This document shows positions 1 to 9,505 of a stretch of DNA of 34,991 nt, in pieces. The stretch comes from Zygnema cylindricum (lineage: Eukaryota > Streptophyta > Zygnematophyceae > Zygnematales > Zygnemataceae): positions 1 to 34,991 of the forward strand of contig JBBHKE010001466.1 of the NCBI GenBank assembly GCA_037447655.1, given 5' to 3'. The position numbers and the translations under genes are program-made. The notes under the pieces are model-generated. The model did not search any database. It worked only from the letters and a program-made list of their open reading frames with translations, and was not told the DNA's origin. Position 1 is the stretch's first letter. The number at the start of each line of letters is the position of its first letter.

Positions 1-29
1 CACATTTAATCGTAGCCGTAATTAATACC

Positions 30-77
30 TGCGCGGTATTCGTTTCGCTAAAGAAACAAATGCGCGGTATTCGTTTC
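30..77. repeat. Two copies of a 17-bp direct repeat
   Basis: TGCGCGGTATTCGTTTC occurs at 30-46 and again at 61-77, a period of 31. The core GCGCGGTATT is also the core of the minisatellite at 18.3 kb. No gene is seen in positions 1-210. Confidence 0.8.
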
Positions 78-213
78 TTTATCCGTACCACAATTCGTAC
101 TTTTACATTACTGAATCTATGTATCGCGTAAATAGTTTCAGTTAAATGAATTATCCTACTTGGTAATATATAACTAAAATATCAAACCCAATAGAGCGTA
201 ACACAAGGTCAAG

Positions 214-287
214 AGGTAACGGATAAGGCTACCGTCTACCGGCTGCTTACCGTCCGGTAGGTACCAGGATCAAATCCAGGGGGCAGC
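214..287 (+). other. tRNA-Arg-like relic (SINE head or pseudo-tRNA)
   Basis: An A-box-like GGATAAGG is followed about 45 bases later by a B-box-like GGATCAAATCC. A T-arm can be drawn as CCAGG, loop ATCAAAT, CCAGG with four of five pairs. The layout resembles plant tRNA-Arg genes, whose D-arm reads AATGGATAAGGCG. The acceptor stem is not convincing, so I read this as a tRNA-derived relic rather than a working tRNA gene. Confidence 0.35.
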
Positions 288-1072
288 ACATATCCTTTTA
301 GTAAATAAACCTCTAACGGTAAATAAACTAATATACATATTTCTCGTAAACCTCTGGATAGCCCAGGTAGCCATGGCTCTAGCTTCCTCTCCAATTTCTC
401 TGTGACTGCGACAAGTTTGAGAAGTTGGAGAGAGAAGTTAGAGGTAGACTGCCTCGGCTTTTTCCTATATTTCTATTTAGACCTAGAAAATACTTTAAAC
501 GGACCATTAATTTCTACATCACCACCATCACCGTGTGAGGACAAGACTCCCTTGAGTGAAACGCAAAAAGAATCACTCAATTTGCTCAAGGATCACTGAA
601 TTTTCTCCCTTGAGCAGTAAGTTATGGCTGTCCAAAAATGGCCTATAAATACAAAAGGTCATCTGAAGAGATGCGCCTAAAACACGCTAAGTCCCTCAAA
701 ACCTACACACAGCTACCTACTGCTATACCCTAGACCAATCAAAAGAGTGTATAGTACAAGAAGGTACAGTGACCGATTATTCTTCTTGTACGGCCATTGT
801 GCAACATGGCCTTCTGGTTGACAATTGTTAGCTTCGGAGCCATCGTTCCTCTTTCCATCTTTTCCGGCATCTAATAATGTGACGCCACGTGGCACAACAC
901 GTCCCTATGTCCGAAAGCCGCAAAAGATTCACTCGGGTTTGGCGGTGGCAACGTCGTCCGTGCGATCATATATTTTACACGGTTAGATTCGCATCCGCGA
1001 GCTCTGTTGTCTTTATGTGTCGTTTCGTCAATTTGGTATGTTTATGTGAAAGTGGCGTCACATAGCTCTTAA

Positions 1073-1262
1073 ATCAAATATCATACCTCATACGTGTATT
1101 GTTTCATCAACGCCTTAATGGATAAGGCGTAGAGTGACGTAGCGTAACTGCTTAATCAAATTTCATACCTCATACGTGCATTGTTTCATCAACGCCTTAA
1201 TGGATAAGGCGTATGTCTACATGGTACTCTGGAGACCTAGGATCAAATCTGGTCCAAGGCAA
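1073..1262 (+). repeat. 60-bp tandem duplication ending in a second tRNA-Arg-like relic
   Basis: A block of about 60 bp containing CATACCTCATACGTG and ending AATGGATAAGGCGTA is present at about 1073-1130 and 1154-1212, period 81. The second copy continues through GTCTAC and GGATCAAATCTGG, matching the D-arm, anticodon-arm and T-arm order of a tRNA-Arg. The T-arm pairs poorly. A tRNA-headed SINE fragment is the simplest reading. Confidence 0.4.
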
Positions 1263-1379
1263 CATTTTGGTCATCTATCAGTCTATTTGCTTGTCAGCTT
1301 GTTTCTATCTGGCTATAGGGGCAACCATGATGACTCTCTCTCTCTCTTCTCTCTAAAGTCTAAATTAAGAAGTGAATAA

Positions 1380-2045
1380 TAATTACTTATTTTCAACAAC
1401 ATCTTCTAACTCATGATTGGGCTTATGATTGTTGGACCGCTTTGCAAAATGCGTTTGAAAAAGGGTTTGAGGCAAATGAAATTTATCTCTTTGAGGAGTA
1501 TATTGGGTTTAGAATGAAGGAGAATCAATTCATTGATGATGGAGTCAAAAGGTTTAATGTCATCATAGAACAATTTAACTCACTCAATAACTTCCCTGCA
1601 GAAAATGAGAGGTTGTTTGTTTTTATGAGGAGTCTTCCAAGGAAGTTTGCGATAGCGAAGAAGGTCATCAACGGACGAGAGAAACCGACAATGACATACG
1701 TTATCAAGCACTTGAAGATTACGGAGAAGGAGAAGGCAACATCAGAGAAGAAAATAAGGGGTCATCTTATCCGAGCTACCAGGAGAAGGATTACAAACGA
1801 GCTTACAACTTTAAGGGATCTAGGGGGCAAGGAGGTGGACCACGTGGACAAGGAGGCAGGTCACAAGGCCTAGGGAGAGGCTCATATCAACGTGATACCT
1901 CTTAGATGACATGTTACAATTGTAACGAGACTGGACATGGCTCCTTTGAATGCCCAGACAAAAGCAAATTGTGTAACATTTGTCAGAAATGGGGACACAC
2001 TAGTCGCGGTTGTTATCATCATAACGAAAACAGCCATGTAGGGGG
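1380..2045 (+). pseudogene. Ty1/copia gag fragment with two CCHC zinc knuckles
   Basis: The frame from about 1380 to 1873 reads as the Gag core of Ty1/copia elements (UBN2/DUF4219-like). Readable blocks are WTALQNAFEKGF, FRMKENQFIDD, GVKRFNVIIEQFNSL and LPRKF. After a frame change, two CX2CX4HX4C knuckles follow: CYNCNETGHGSFEC starting at 1912 and CNICQKWGHTSRGC at 1972-2013. In living elements this protein packages the RNA in cytoplasmic particles. A TGA lies upstream of the recognisable part, and TAG and TGA stops interrupt around the knuckles, so the gene is dead. No PBS or 5' LTR could be fixed upstream. Protease and integrase relics follow on the same strand. Confidence 0.85.
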
Positions 2046-2204
2046 ACAAATTTGAGGCATAGGAAGTGGAGGAAGAAGCTCATCACGTAGAGGGGATTTG
2101 TTGGGGATGGTTCAGTAGGACAGGATCAAGAATTTTTCGTTTCACTCATGGAGGAATCACCGGAAAAGAAGGAGGATATCCTATTTCACACACGAGGCAA
2201 GGAC

Positions 2205-2704
2205 AGTAAAGTAAAATTTAACATTTGGATCATAGACTCAGGTGCTACACATCATATGTGTTTAGATCCAGGACTATTCAGTGACATAGAAAACTCACTA
2301 TACCAAAATCCATCATAGTGGCTAATGGTTCGATGATGGTAATTAATACAGTGGGAACAGTACGGTTCGATCTAACGACACAAGATAGGGAAGGGAAAAT
2401 TAGAGTCATTACAGTACGTTTTAACAATGTGTTATATAATCAGAGGGGGTGCATCAATCTCTTAAGTGTCCCACAACTTCAGAAGAAAGGTGGAAGAGCC
2501 ACATGCATGGAAGGGGGTAAAATCATTTTGAGTAGTAAAACAAGACCATTTGCAAAGGGAGTTGTAACTCAAAACATGCAAAGTAGGTTGACTTGGAGGA
2601 CACCAAAAAAAAGGACGGCGGACGAAGAATGGCACCTCTATTCGGCAAAGGTCAACAGGAAAGACCGCACGTTAAGGCATCATTGTATATGTCACACTTC
2701 ATAG
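2205..2704 (+). pseudogene. Ty1/copia protease relic
   Basis: The retropepsin active site DSGATHHM is encoded at 2235-2258, preceded by FNIWII, the usual copia arrangement. A frame break follows, and the frame 2318-2704 continues with VRFNNVLYNQRGCINLLSVPQL, which matches the copia block 'V.YVP.L..NLLSV.QL'. In intact elements this domain cleaves the Gag-Pol polyprotein. The later GAG-pre-integrase zinc site is only faint (HHCICH near 2680). Stops and frame changes show it is not functional. Confidence 0.8.
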
Positions 2705-2803
2705 AGTAACATCGAAGAGATGATTCGTCATGGTGCGGATCGGAACTAGACGTGACGACGAAGAAAAATTGGATGTGTAGGATGAACAAAAGAGAAATAT
2801 AAA

Positions 2804-3510
2804 ATGAAGCCTCATCAAGTGAAAGATCTTCGATTGAAGGCGAATGCCCCTTTAGACCTAGTCCATATAGATTTTTGTGGTGACATACATCTAGAAACCA
2901 TTAGAAATAATAAATACATTATAGTGATATTTGATGATTTCAGCAAAAATACATGGGCGTATCTTTTAAAGGCCAACTCAATAGAGACATTTAAAGAATT
3001 TGTGGTTATCGTTGAGAGGGAAAGTGGGAGGCAGGTAAAAGCAGTAGGATTGGACCATGGAGGCGAATTTCTTGCCTTGCACAATATTGTTACGAGACAG
3101 GGATTAAGCAGCAGTTCAAAGCTTCTTATTCCACAAAATCGAATAGAATAACATAGAGGAAGAATCAGACATTGCAAATGATGGTGCGGGGCATGCTCCA
3201 TACGACAAAACTCACACATCATCTTTGGGTAGAGGCAATCAGGGCAACTAATCATGTTACCAACCGGAGAATCAACTCGGCTTTAGGGAACAAAACACCG
3301 GAGGAACTTTGGAGTGGACAAGTGCGTAAGGTAAAACATTTAAGGATTTAGGGATGTGAGGCTTTCGGGTATGTAGGGGCAAAAAACCGGGAGGGGAAGT
3401 TTGCGGCACGGTTATGGGAAGGATACTTTGTGGGGTATAGCGAGAACTCAATGCAGTATCCCATTCACATCCCCGTTACTACAAGGGTCTGAGAGTCTAA
3501 AAATGTGGAG
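2804..3510 (+). pseudogene. Ty1/copia integrase relic
   Basis: The frame 2804-3151 carries the rve core: DLVHIDFCGDI (first catalytic Asp), KYIIVIFDDFSKNTWAYLL, and LDHGGEF, where copia elements normally have TDNGGEF (second Asp, with His replacing Asn). After a stop and frame change, 3190-3510 reads LWVEAIRATNHVTNRRINSA and LGNKTPEELWSG, then GYVGAKNREGKF and GYFVGYSENSMQY. This is the conserved copia integrase C-terminal region. The stretch that should hold the catalytic Glu (near PQNR) is broken by a stop. Integrase normally inserts element cDNA into host chromosomes. This copy is dead. Confidence 0.88.
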
Positions 3511-3639
3511 TTTAATAAAAAATTGGAATGGATGGTGAAAGGAGCTAATGATTCCAAATGGGCTCAAGATACGAGGAGGAGAGTCATTATGAGAAATTCA
3601 CAAGAGAGGAGGAGGAAAAGGAAGAAGTCTAGATAGAAG

Positions 3640-4180
3640 TAGGGACAAAGAAAAAGGTGCAATTTAAAGAGCAAACTTTGGAGAAATATCCGACACCTAA
3701 GCCCACCACCAACGAATCACAAGGGGACAAGGTCATTAGAGAATCATCTATTCACAGAAAGAATTTGATAGCAGAAGAGACACCCTTAGAGAAGGAAGGC
3801 GATGACAAGATTGAGAGAAATGATTCGGATAAAGAACTTGCAGAGGACATACGGAGAAGTAAGAGACAAACAAAAAGGAAAGTGCAGGAACAATTATCAC
3901 CAAGACAGTCATATAAAAATCAAACTAGTTACCAAAGGGCAATTTCCAAAATTAGAGAAAGAAAGGCGGAATCCTTCCTTTTATGAAAGGCAAATACAGA
4001 AAATCGTCTGGCCGATTCTCTATCATATCAAGAGACTAGAGACTGAAACGAATGGAAGGAGATGTGGAAACCGACTTTTATAAAAGAGTTTAATTTTGTG
4101 AAAGAAAATTGGTGTTTTGAAGAAGTAGATTTACCAATTGGTAAGAAGGCGATAGACTTAAAGTTGGATTATAAGATACT
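3640..4180 (+). pseudogene. Ty1/copia linker and truncated start of reverse transcriptase
   Basis: Positions 3657-3986 encode a charged Lys/Glu/Arg-rich linker, as found between integrase and RT in copia elements. From about 4080, after a frame change, the translation FVKENWCFEEVDLPIGKKAI followed by LKLDYKI matches the first block of copia RT ('W.LV.LP.GRKAI..KW.YKIK'). The match stops abruptly at about 4175. Nothing resembling the YVDD active site or the RNase H domain follows. I infer a deletion or insertion breakpoint near 4180, where unrelated sequence leading into a gypsy element begins. Confidence 0.7.
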
Positions 4181-4663
4181 TCACCCCCCGGGCACTAATC
4201 CTCAACTGTGACATTGGTCTCCGAATTAAACAATCTCACCCACCATCTATCCCTACAAAACAAAAACTACCTCCCGGTTTCAAGAATTACCACAAAGAGA
4301 AACAAATGCGGGAAAAAAACTCACTGGAGAGAGAGAGACAGAGCAATCAAGACTGATTTAAGAGATACATGGCGAAACGCCCAGAGAAAAACACCCCATG
4401 AACTCCTCCCGCATTGGATTCACAGACATAATGAGAAAGCAAGGGGGGTGGGAGCCGAAGAAACTAGAAAACCCAAGTTCTACAATTTCATCGCCAAATT
4501 CTCAACCTCCTTCCTCCAAACGAGTTGTTATGCTAGTAAGGCACCTTATGCCCTACACCCTCACAGATGTAAAGACTCTGGCCTCTTCCCATAACCTGCC
4601 AGACTATATCCTCATTCTTGCACTAGGAGAAGATTTACACTGAGAAAGAGAGAAAGTAGCTAT
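4181..4663 (+). other. Unclassified stretch between the copia and gypsy relics
   Basis: Two overlapping open frames exist (4208-4594 and 4398-4643) but I recognise no domain. They may be the decayed region upstream of the gypsy protease. No zinc knuckle or PBS is visible. Confidence 0.4.
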
Positions 4664-5370
4664 ATGGATTATAAAGCGTTATCGGTGGCTCTTATTCTAA
4701 AATGGACCGGAAATTTCAAGCTTAACAGATTTGGAAAATATCAGGACGCGGTGGTCGATACCATGGCGCTCGCGAACCTAATCACCACTTCTGCTTTACA
4801 GCAGATGCCCAAGGAACTCCAGCCAAAAATCTGCCCGAGCAACATCTGCCTGAGCACGGTCAACAGCAAAAGCCAACCGGTCCATGGTATCATCAAAGCA
4901 ATGGAGATTGAATTTTCAGATGATGCGGGCCAACGAGTCTAAATCCAGCTCCCATTCTTGGTGGTGAAGGCAAACAGTTTGAAATTCTGTTGGGGGTGGC
5001 CACATGGACCAGGCTAAATTAGAGCTTAGTGTATGGAAAGAGCAATTTATAGTTCAGGCCCCGAAGACCCCGAAGGGACACAGGTGGTGGTTCCCTTGAA
5101 TTTATGGAATGGGGGAAAGACAAATGGTCCTGTGTCCGGATGTTACCCTGTATACGTGACCTCTTCTTCGGAGGAACTTTTTTCCAGTTCCACAAACATA
5201 GCCGAGGAGATTTTTTTTATTTCGAGAAGGTGGGAGAAAAAATATCACGACCGATTATCACAAATGACAAAACTTCGGCGTGGATTGGATCCGACTTCTT
5301 CAGCTATATTATAGAACTAGACAATTTCACTCATTCGGTCAAAATCTTTGGAGATAATGTCCAACAGTGA
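4664..5370 (+). pseudogene. Ty3/gypsy protease relic and linker
   Basis: The frame 4664-4942 contains VVDTMALANLI, then SNICLSTVNSKSQPVHG and IEFSD, and after a stop QLPFLVVK and FEILLGVATW. The order matches a Ty3/gypsy retropepsin: active-site strand, flap region, then the hydrophobic 'ILLG..W' strand. The catalytic DTG/DSG is DTM here, so the essential Gly is lost. A linker (5033-5370, two shifted frames) follows with no domain I can name. In living elements the protease matures the polyprotein. The next recognisable domain downstream is a cytosine methyltransferase rather than RT. Confidence 0.6.
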
Positions 5371-5416
5371 GAAACTCAACCGACACGTGGTGTCATTGAC
5401 CATTCCCAATTCATGA

Positions 5417-6186
5417 CTCCGTATTTTATCTCTATTTTCGGGGATCAGTTCTGATTTAATAACAGTTTTGAAGGCAGGATACAAAGTGGAAGCCTATGCC
5501 ATTGTAGAGATATCCCCCCAAGCCCAAGCAGTCGGCGAACACTGCCTGCAAAAACTTCAACAACTATATCCTCAACATCTCTTATTGTCCGCAATTTCCA
5601 AAGTTCGCCGCAGTGTTCCCATGAATGTGGATAACATAATGACACCTCATTGGGCCATGGAAAAGTAGATCTGGTAGCAGCGGGATGACCTTGTCAAGGG
5701 TACTTCCTAGCCGGACAAGGAAAGAGGCATAAGGACAGCAGGAATATAACATTTTTCCAAATGATACAGTTGATCTCATGGATACAACAACTCCAAAACA
5801 CACCCGTAGGGTACGTTTTGGAGAATGTTCACCTGGGAGATGATCGGCGAAAACAAGTTGCCGACAGTTGGAATCAGGTCACCCATATCTTAGGAGCTCC
5901 ATTAGTCTTTGATGCACCATATATGGGATCTCGATCCCACAGGGTTAGAGCTTATTGGACAAATCTCATCCCACTTCCTGTCCTCAAGTAACTCTTAGAG
6001 AAGCAGATCCTAAACCCACAAAAATTTGTGCAACAAATCCTCGAAAAAGGGCGAATAGCGACACTTGTGACAAAAACTGACTGATCCCCTTTCTTCTCGT
6101 GCAACAAACCACGATTTCCAAGCCGAGCACTTCCGTCCTTGGTTTCCTTTGCGCACAGCCAAGCATATTGGAAAGGAGCGGTTGAA
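5417..6186 (+). pseudogene. C5 cytosine-DNA methyltransferase domain in a gypsy element (degenerate)
   Basis: These enzymes transfer a methyl group from S-adenosylmethionine to C5 of cytosine in DNA. The first frame (5417-5668) holds the SAM-binding motif I, LSLFSGIS (5426-5449), then LKAGYKVEAYAIVEIS with the motif II acidic residue at 5507-5509. A frame change leads to frame 1 (5653-6186): GKVDLVAAG, an in-frame TGA at 5686-5688, then Pro-Cys-Gln-Gly with the catalytic Cys at 5692-5694 (motif IV). YVLENVHLGDD follows with the ENV of motif VI at 5821-5829, then DAPYMGSRSHRVRAYWTNL (motif VIII region, to 5967). A later block, ILEKGRIATLVTKT, recalls the GRIA stretch of DNMT3-type enzymes. Further in-frame stops lie at 5989, 6082 and about 6184. 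Motifs IX-X and the C-terminal end are missing. It sits between protease and RNase H, so it belonged to the polyprotein. Confidence 0.85.
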
Positions 6187-6189
6187 TGA

Positions 6190-6456
6190 TCATCGATAGT
6201 GAAGCTGGAATCTGAACAACACCAACAATTGCAGTACGGGAACAGTCCATGGGGTTCCATTCGGACACCACGGCCGCACCAGGAATACGATTTTAGTATT
6301 ATCTACCGGGCAGGGGAAATCCACGCGAATGCTGACCGACTTAGCCGAAATCTCGATCCCTCCACTTTGGATTCTACCGAGGCGCGGCACGATGAGGATC
6401 TGGAGATCAGTCTAGGACTTATTCGAGCCTCTTACGCTATAACTTGGTTTCCCTGA
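6190..6456 (+). pseudogene. Ty3/gypsy RNase H C-terminal fragment
   Basis: EYDFSIIYRAGEIHANADRL followed by SRN (about 6280-6348) is the hallmark end of Ty3/gypsy RNase H ('F.I.YRPG..N..ADALSR'). RNase H removes RNA from the RNA:DNA hybrid during reverse transcription. Only the last strand and helix remain. The whole reverse transcriptase and the front of RNase H, normally about 1.5 kb, are absent between the methyltransferase at about 6186 and this point. I infer an internal deletion that joined the two. Confidence 0.85.
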
Positions 6457-6469
6457 TCTGGGGGGGAAC

Positions 6470-7560
6470 TTTTGCGGCAGTTGTGGAGGGGCAGGCACCA
6501 ATAAGAGCTGGACGGAAGGATATTTGGAATGATCTCGATTCCCTACAATCCATCCAGCAAGGATCTCCTGTTTCCCCCTTGGCTGGAGTTCAATTATCAC
6601 GTGTGCAGATGCGGATGGTGGCGTATAGCAATTTGGACACTTCGGGCACAAACATACCACTTCTTTTGTCACAGGATCTTATTGATGGCACGGGTTGCGA
6701 GCCTAAGTCAACCGAATTGTGCAAACTTACTCATCCTGCGATCGAGTAAAAGCAGCTTTTGACAAAAATGGCGGAACCGAGCTTCATTTTCTTCCCATCC
6801 AGGTGATGTTTTATCAATGGTCTTTGGATCTTTTAGGGCCTCTTCCGACCAGCAGACGAGGGAACCGCTTCATACTGGTCATGATCGAACATTTTTCAAA
6901 ATGGATGGAGTTGGTGGTTTTGCCCCGCAAAGAGTCCAAGCAATCGCAGATGCATTTTTGCAGAGGGTGTTGTTACAATTTGGGGCGCCAGCAGAGGTTT
7001 TGACCGACAAAGGCTCCGAATTTGCGAGAGAATTTTCCAACCTTTCGGAGAAATGCCTCATCGACCATCGGTTGACCAGTCGTGACCACCCACAAGCTAC
7101 CGGTTTGGCCGAAAGGTGCGTACACACAGTGAAGCGTTCACTACAAAAATATACAGTCAAAAAGATTTGGGGAATGGGACAAAACGGTGCCTTGGATTGC
7201 CATGGGATACAGGTTCTGTCGGTTGATCGCCGACAGAGCTAAAGTATTCCACCGAGAGATGCCTCTCGCCATGAGGAATTTAGAGGCGGCTCAACACCGC
7301 GATCAGTTGTGGTATTCTCAAAGCCAGAGCGAAAATTATATGCCACGACAACAACGAATTATGCCACGGGACTTTGTATATATGATGCAACATATGAAGG
7401 ACACGATGGATATTTCTGTCGGGCGGGTGATCTTGAAAGTGGTAGAGGTTTCTAACAAGGGGGTTCATACCTGGGAGGGGAACGATGGCCGCAAAATTAA
7501 AGAGAATCAAATGAGCGTGGCCCTTTGCCATCTTCGAGGATTGGAGGACAAACGAACTTT
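6470..7560 (+). pseudogene. Ty3/gypsy integrase relic
   Basis: The rve catalytic core is readable across two frames. YQWSLDLLGPLP holds the first Asp (6827-6829). After a frame change near 6930, LQFGAPAEVLTDKGSEF holds the second Asp (7006-7008), and QATGLAERCVHTVKRSLQKY holds the Glu (7111-7113), 35 residues further on, as in the D,D35E signature. The N-terminal HHCC zinc region (6590-6760) is badly decayed, with CDRVKAAF as its end. A third frame (7187-7560) carries the C-terminal part: NLEAAQHRDQLWY, YMPRQQRIMPRDFVY and VGRVILKVVEVSNKG. Integrase inserts element cDNA. At least two frameshifts disable it. Confidence 0.9.
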
Positions 7561-7579
7561 TCACTTAACCTACTTCGCT

Positions 7580-7756
7580 GACCCTCCTTCTTGTTCCTCC
7601 GCGTGTAGCATGTCCTCCCAGATGGGCAACGTCTTGGTCTACGATCACTGCAGCCAGTGTTGGCATCCACTTTTTCTTCGCGCCTCTTGGGAGCCACTCC
7701 CTCAACCCTCAATCACCTGGTGGTATTTATTTTATGTCTTGGTCACGATTGACTAA
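7580..7756 (+). pseudogene. PHD-finger-like tail of the gypsy polyprotein (degenerate)
   Basis: In the same frame as the integrase C-terminus comes CSSACSM, then NVLVYDHCSQCWHPLFL, then PLPQPSITWWYLFYV. The spacing C-x3-C, (L)VxDxCxxxWHxxxL, W-x2-x3 follows a PHD zinc finger ('C..C ... LLCD.C...WH..CL.P.L..VP...W.CP.C') in which several Cys codons have mutated. PHD fingers read histone tails. At the end of a gypsy integrase such a module could steer insertion, as chromodomains do in chromoviruses. This is inference from spacing and a few residues. Confidence 0.45.
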
Positions 7757-7764
7757 GAGGGGAG

Positions 7765-8050
7765 AAATTGAGATCTCAGCCCGATTACCAAAACCCACCC
7801 CCTTTTCCCGGCCAGATAAGGAAACGAACGGGGAGGGGGAATCCTTTTTCACCTTCCAATGCATTCATTTCCATTTCCTGTCCAATTTTCTCCAATGCTT
7901 TGCATGCTTGTCTACGGGAGGGATAAAAGGCAAAAATAGGCAATATCACCATCACGGGAAACATCCGCATTTAAGGTTATTCGCAGGAATCCGGTGCAGA
8001 CTATTTCTGGCGGCGGGTTTTATTCTTATGTTTCCCAGGCACGCTCGACA
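7765..8050 (+). repeat. 286-bp direct repeat, copy 1 (inside the gypsy element)
   Basis: From AAATTGAGATCTCAG to CACGCTCGACA this segment matches 9218-9505 almost base for base (about 90% by eye). It includes TGCATGCTTGTCTACGGGAG and the block ending GACTATTTCTGGCGGCGG. It lies between the end of the polyprotein and the polypurine tract. Confidence 0.9.
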
Positions 8051-8290
8051 GCTGTCAAGCTCGTGTACGTTTTCTACAGGCCTTTATTTTCCCAAGATTT
8101 TTGGCCCTCTTTCTACCCCGTATAGTCATCAGAGTACGGAGGAGGAAAAACACCAAATCAGACAAGATTGCGGTATTTCCTAAAATGAGCGAAAGGCACT
8201 TTATTTCACGCCTAACGGAGGCCGGACAACAAAGTTATTCTGCTTCAAAGATTACAATTCTGTTACATGCGACAAGTTGCCACCAGCCCT
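8051..8290 (+). other. 3' noncoding part of the gypsy element
   Basis: This is non-repeated sequence between the 286-bp repeat and the polypurine tract. Short open frames exist, but I see no domain. Confidence 0.5.
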
Positions 8291-8304
8291 AGTGGGGGGG
8301 AAAT
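8291..8304 (+). other. Polypurine tract
   Basis: AGTGGGGGGGAAATT lies directly before a TGTGGAACG start. This is the expected position of the plus-strand primer site just upstream of the 3' LTR. A similar G-run precedes the 3' flank of the gag-pro element at about 23800. Confidence 0.65.
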
Positions 8305-9217
8305 TGTGGAACGCCAAGTAACTTTCTAGATTGTCCTCTAGATTATGTTGTTAGCTGTTAGTAGGGATTCATTTCAAGTCCAACTGACGAGCGGTCCATT
8401 AATTAGAATAGGTCAAAGATTGGCGTTTCCGCGTCATTTTTAGTACTTTGTCTAATAAGAGTGGAACGAATTTTGACTTTAGGCTGCGGATCTAGCCGCA
8501 GTCAAAAGTACAACTTTTTGCCCTAAGTGTGGTACGGCTTACTTAGTCTTATGTCACTTCGATAGCATTTGCTTTCCGCTCATTCGCTATTGGGATTGCT
8601 TTGACTTTTGGACCTGAAACTGGACAAACTTAGTTGTATAAGGGACTTGGGGCCGAAGGAGACAGGTTGCTTTTTCAGTATTCTCCTGAGAAAACCCCCA
8701 TAAATTCCAAACAAACCTTCTTTGGAGAATCTTTGTTTTGGGTGTGTTTTGACTCTATTGCCAACTTGGTTTTGAATCTATCTTTTGTGGAGATCATAGT
8801 TCGGACGGGTAGTTGGCACTATCCATCATTTGGGTGATTTTTGACTTTTTGTTGTTTGGAACCGAGAAGAGTCATGTCGGTCCCGAGCTGCGGACACCAA
8901 GTGGTGGAGGATCATACCCGTGTTCTGTACCACCGGGAGAGGTTTTTCCTTATCTCTCTATCATCATTGATTGCCGGGGTATGTTGAGCTTGCTTCGCTG
9001 TTTTCCTTAATTTTATCTTTAATTCTCTTTTTCTGGGGCAAGGTGATATTGTTAAATCTATTTCTTTCTTATATTTCTACGTGGGAGTTCATTTGTGTCT
9101 TCTTTAGTAGTCTTTTTTGGTTTCGGCAGCGTTTGGCCGGAGTGGGCTGCTAACACCCCTTGATCTAGACAGTGGGTTTTGAGGGAGCATTTGTTAAGAC
9201 TTCCAATGGATAAGCAC
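8305..9217 (+). mobile_element. Probable 3' LTR of the gypsy element (end not fixed)
   Basis: The segment starts with TG right after the polypurine tract and contains a TATA-like GTATAAGGG near 8635 and T-rich sequence further on. It has no plausible coding frame. No matching 5' LTR lies in the window, because the upstream end of the element is truncated against the copia relic. The 3' border is therefore only bounded by the second copy of the 286-bp repeat at 9218. Confidence 0.5.
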
Positions 9218-9505
9218 AAAATTGGGATCTCAACCCAAATACCAAAACCCACCCCTTTTTCCCGGCCAGGTAAGAAAAACGAAGGGGGAGGGGGTATCCT
9301 TTTTCACCTTCCTATGCATTCTTTTCCATTTCCTGTCCAATTATCTCTTATGTTTTGCATGCTTGTCTACGGGAGGGATAAGGGGCAAAAATGGGCATTA
9401 TCACCATCACGGGAAACATCCGCATTTAAGGTTATTTGCAGGAATCCGGTGCAGACTATTTCTGGCGGCGGACCTTATCCTTATGTTCCCCAGGCACGCT
9501 CGACA
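9218..9505 (+). repeat. 286-bp direct repeat, copy 2 (beyond the LTR)
   Basis: This is the second copy of 7765-8050, also running from AAATTG to GCTCGACA. The sequence after it, GATTAAGAGGGGCAA, resembles GACTAAGAGGGGAGA just before copy 1, so the two may derive from one larger arrangement such as nested or recombined elements. Confidence 0.9.
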
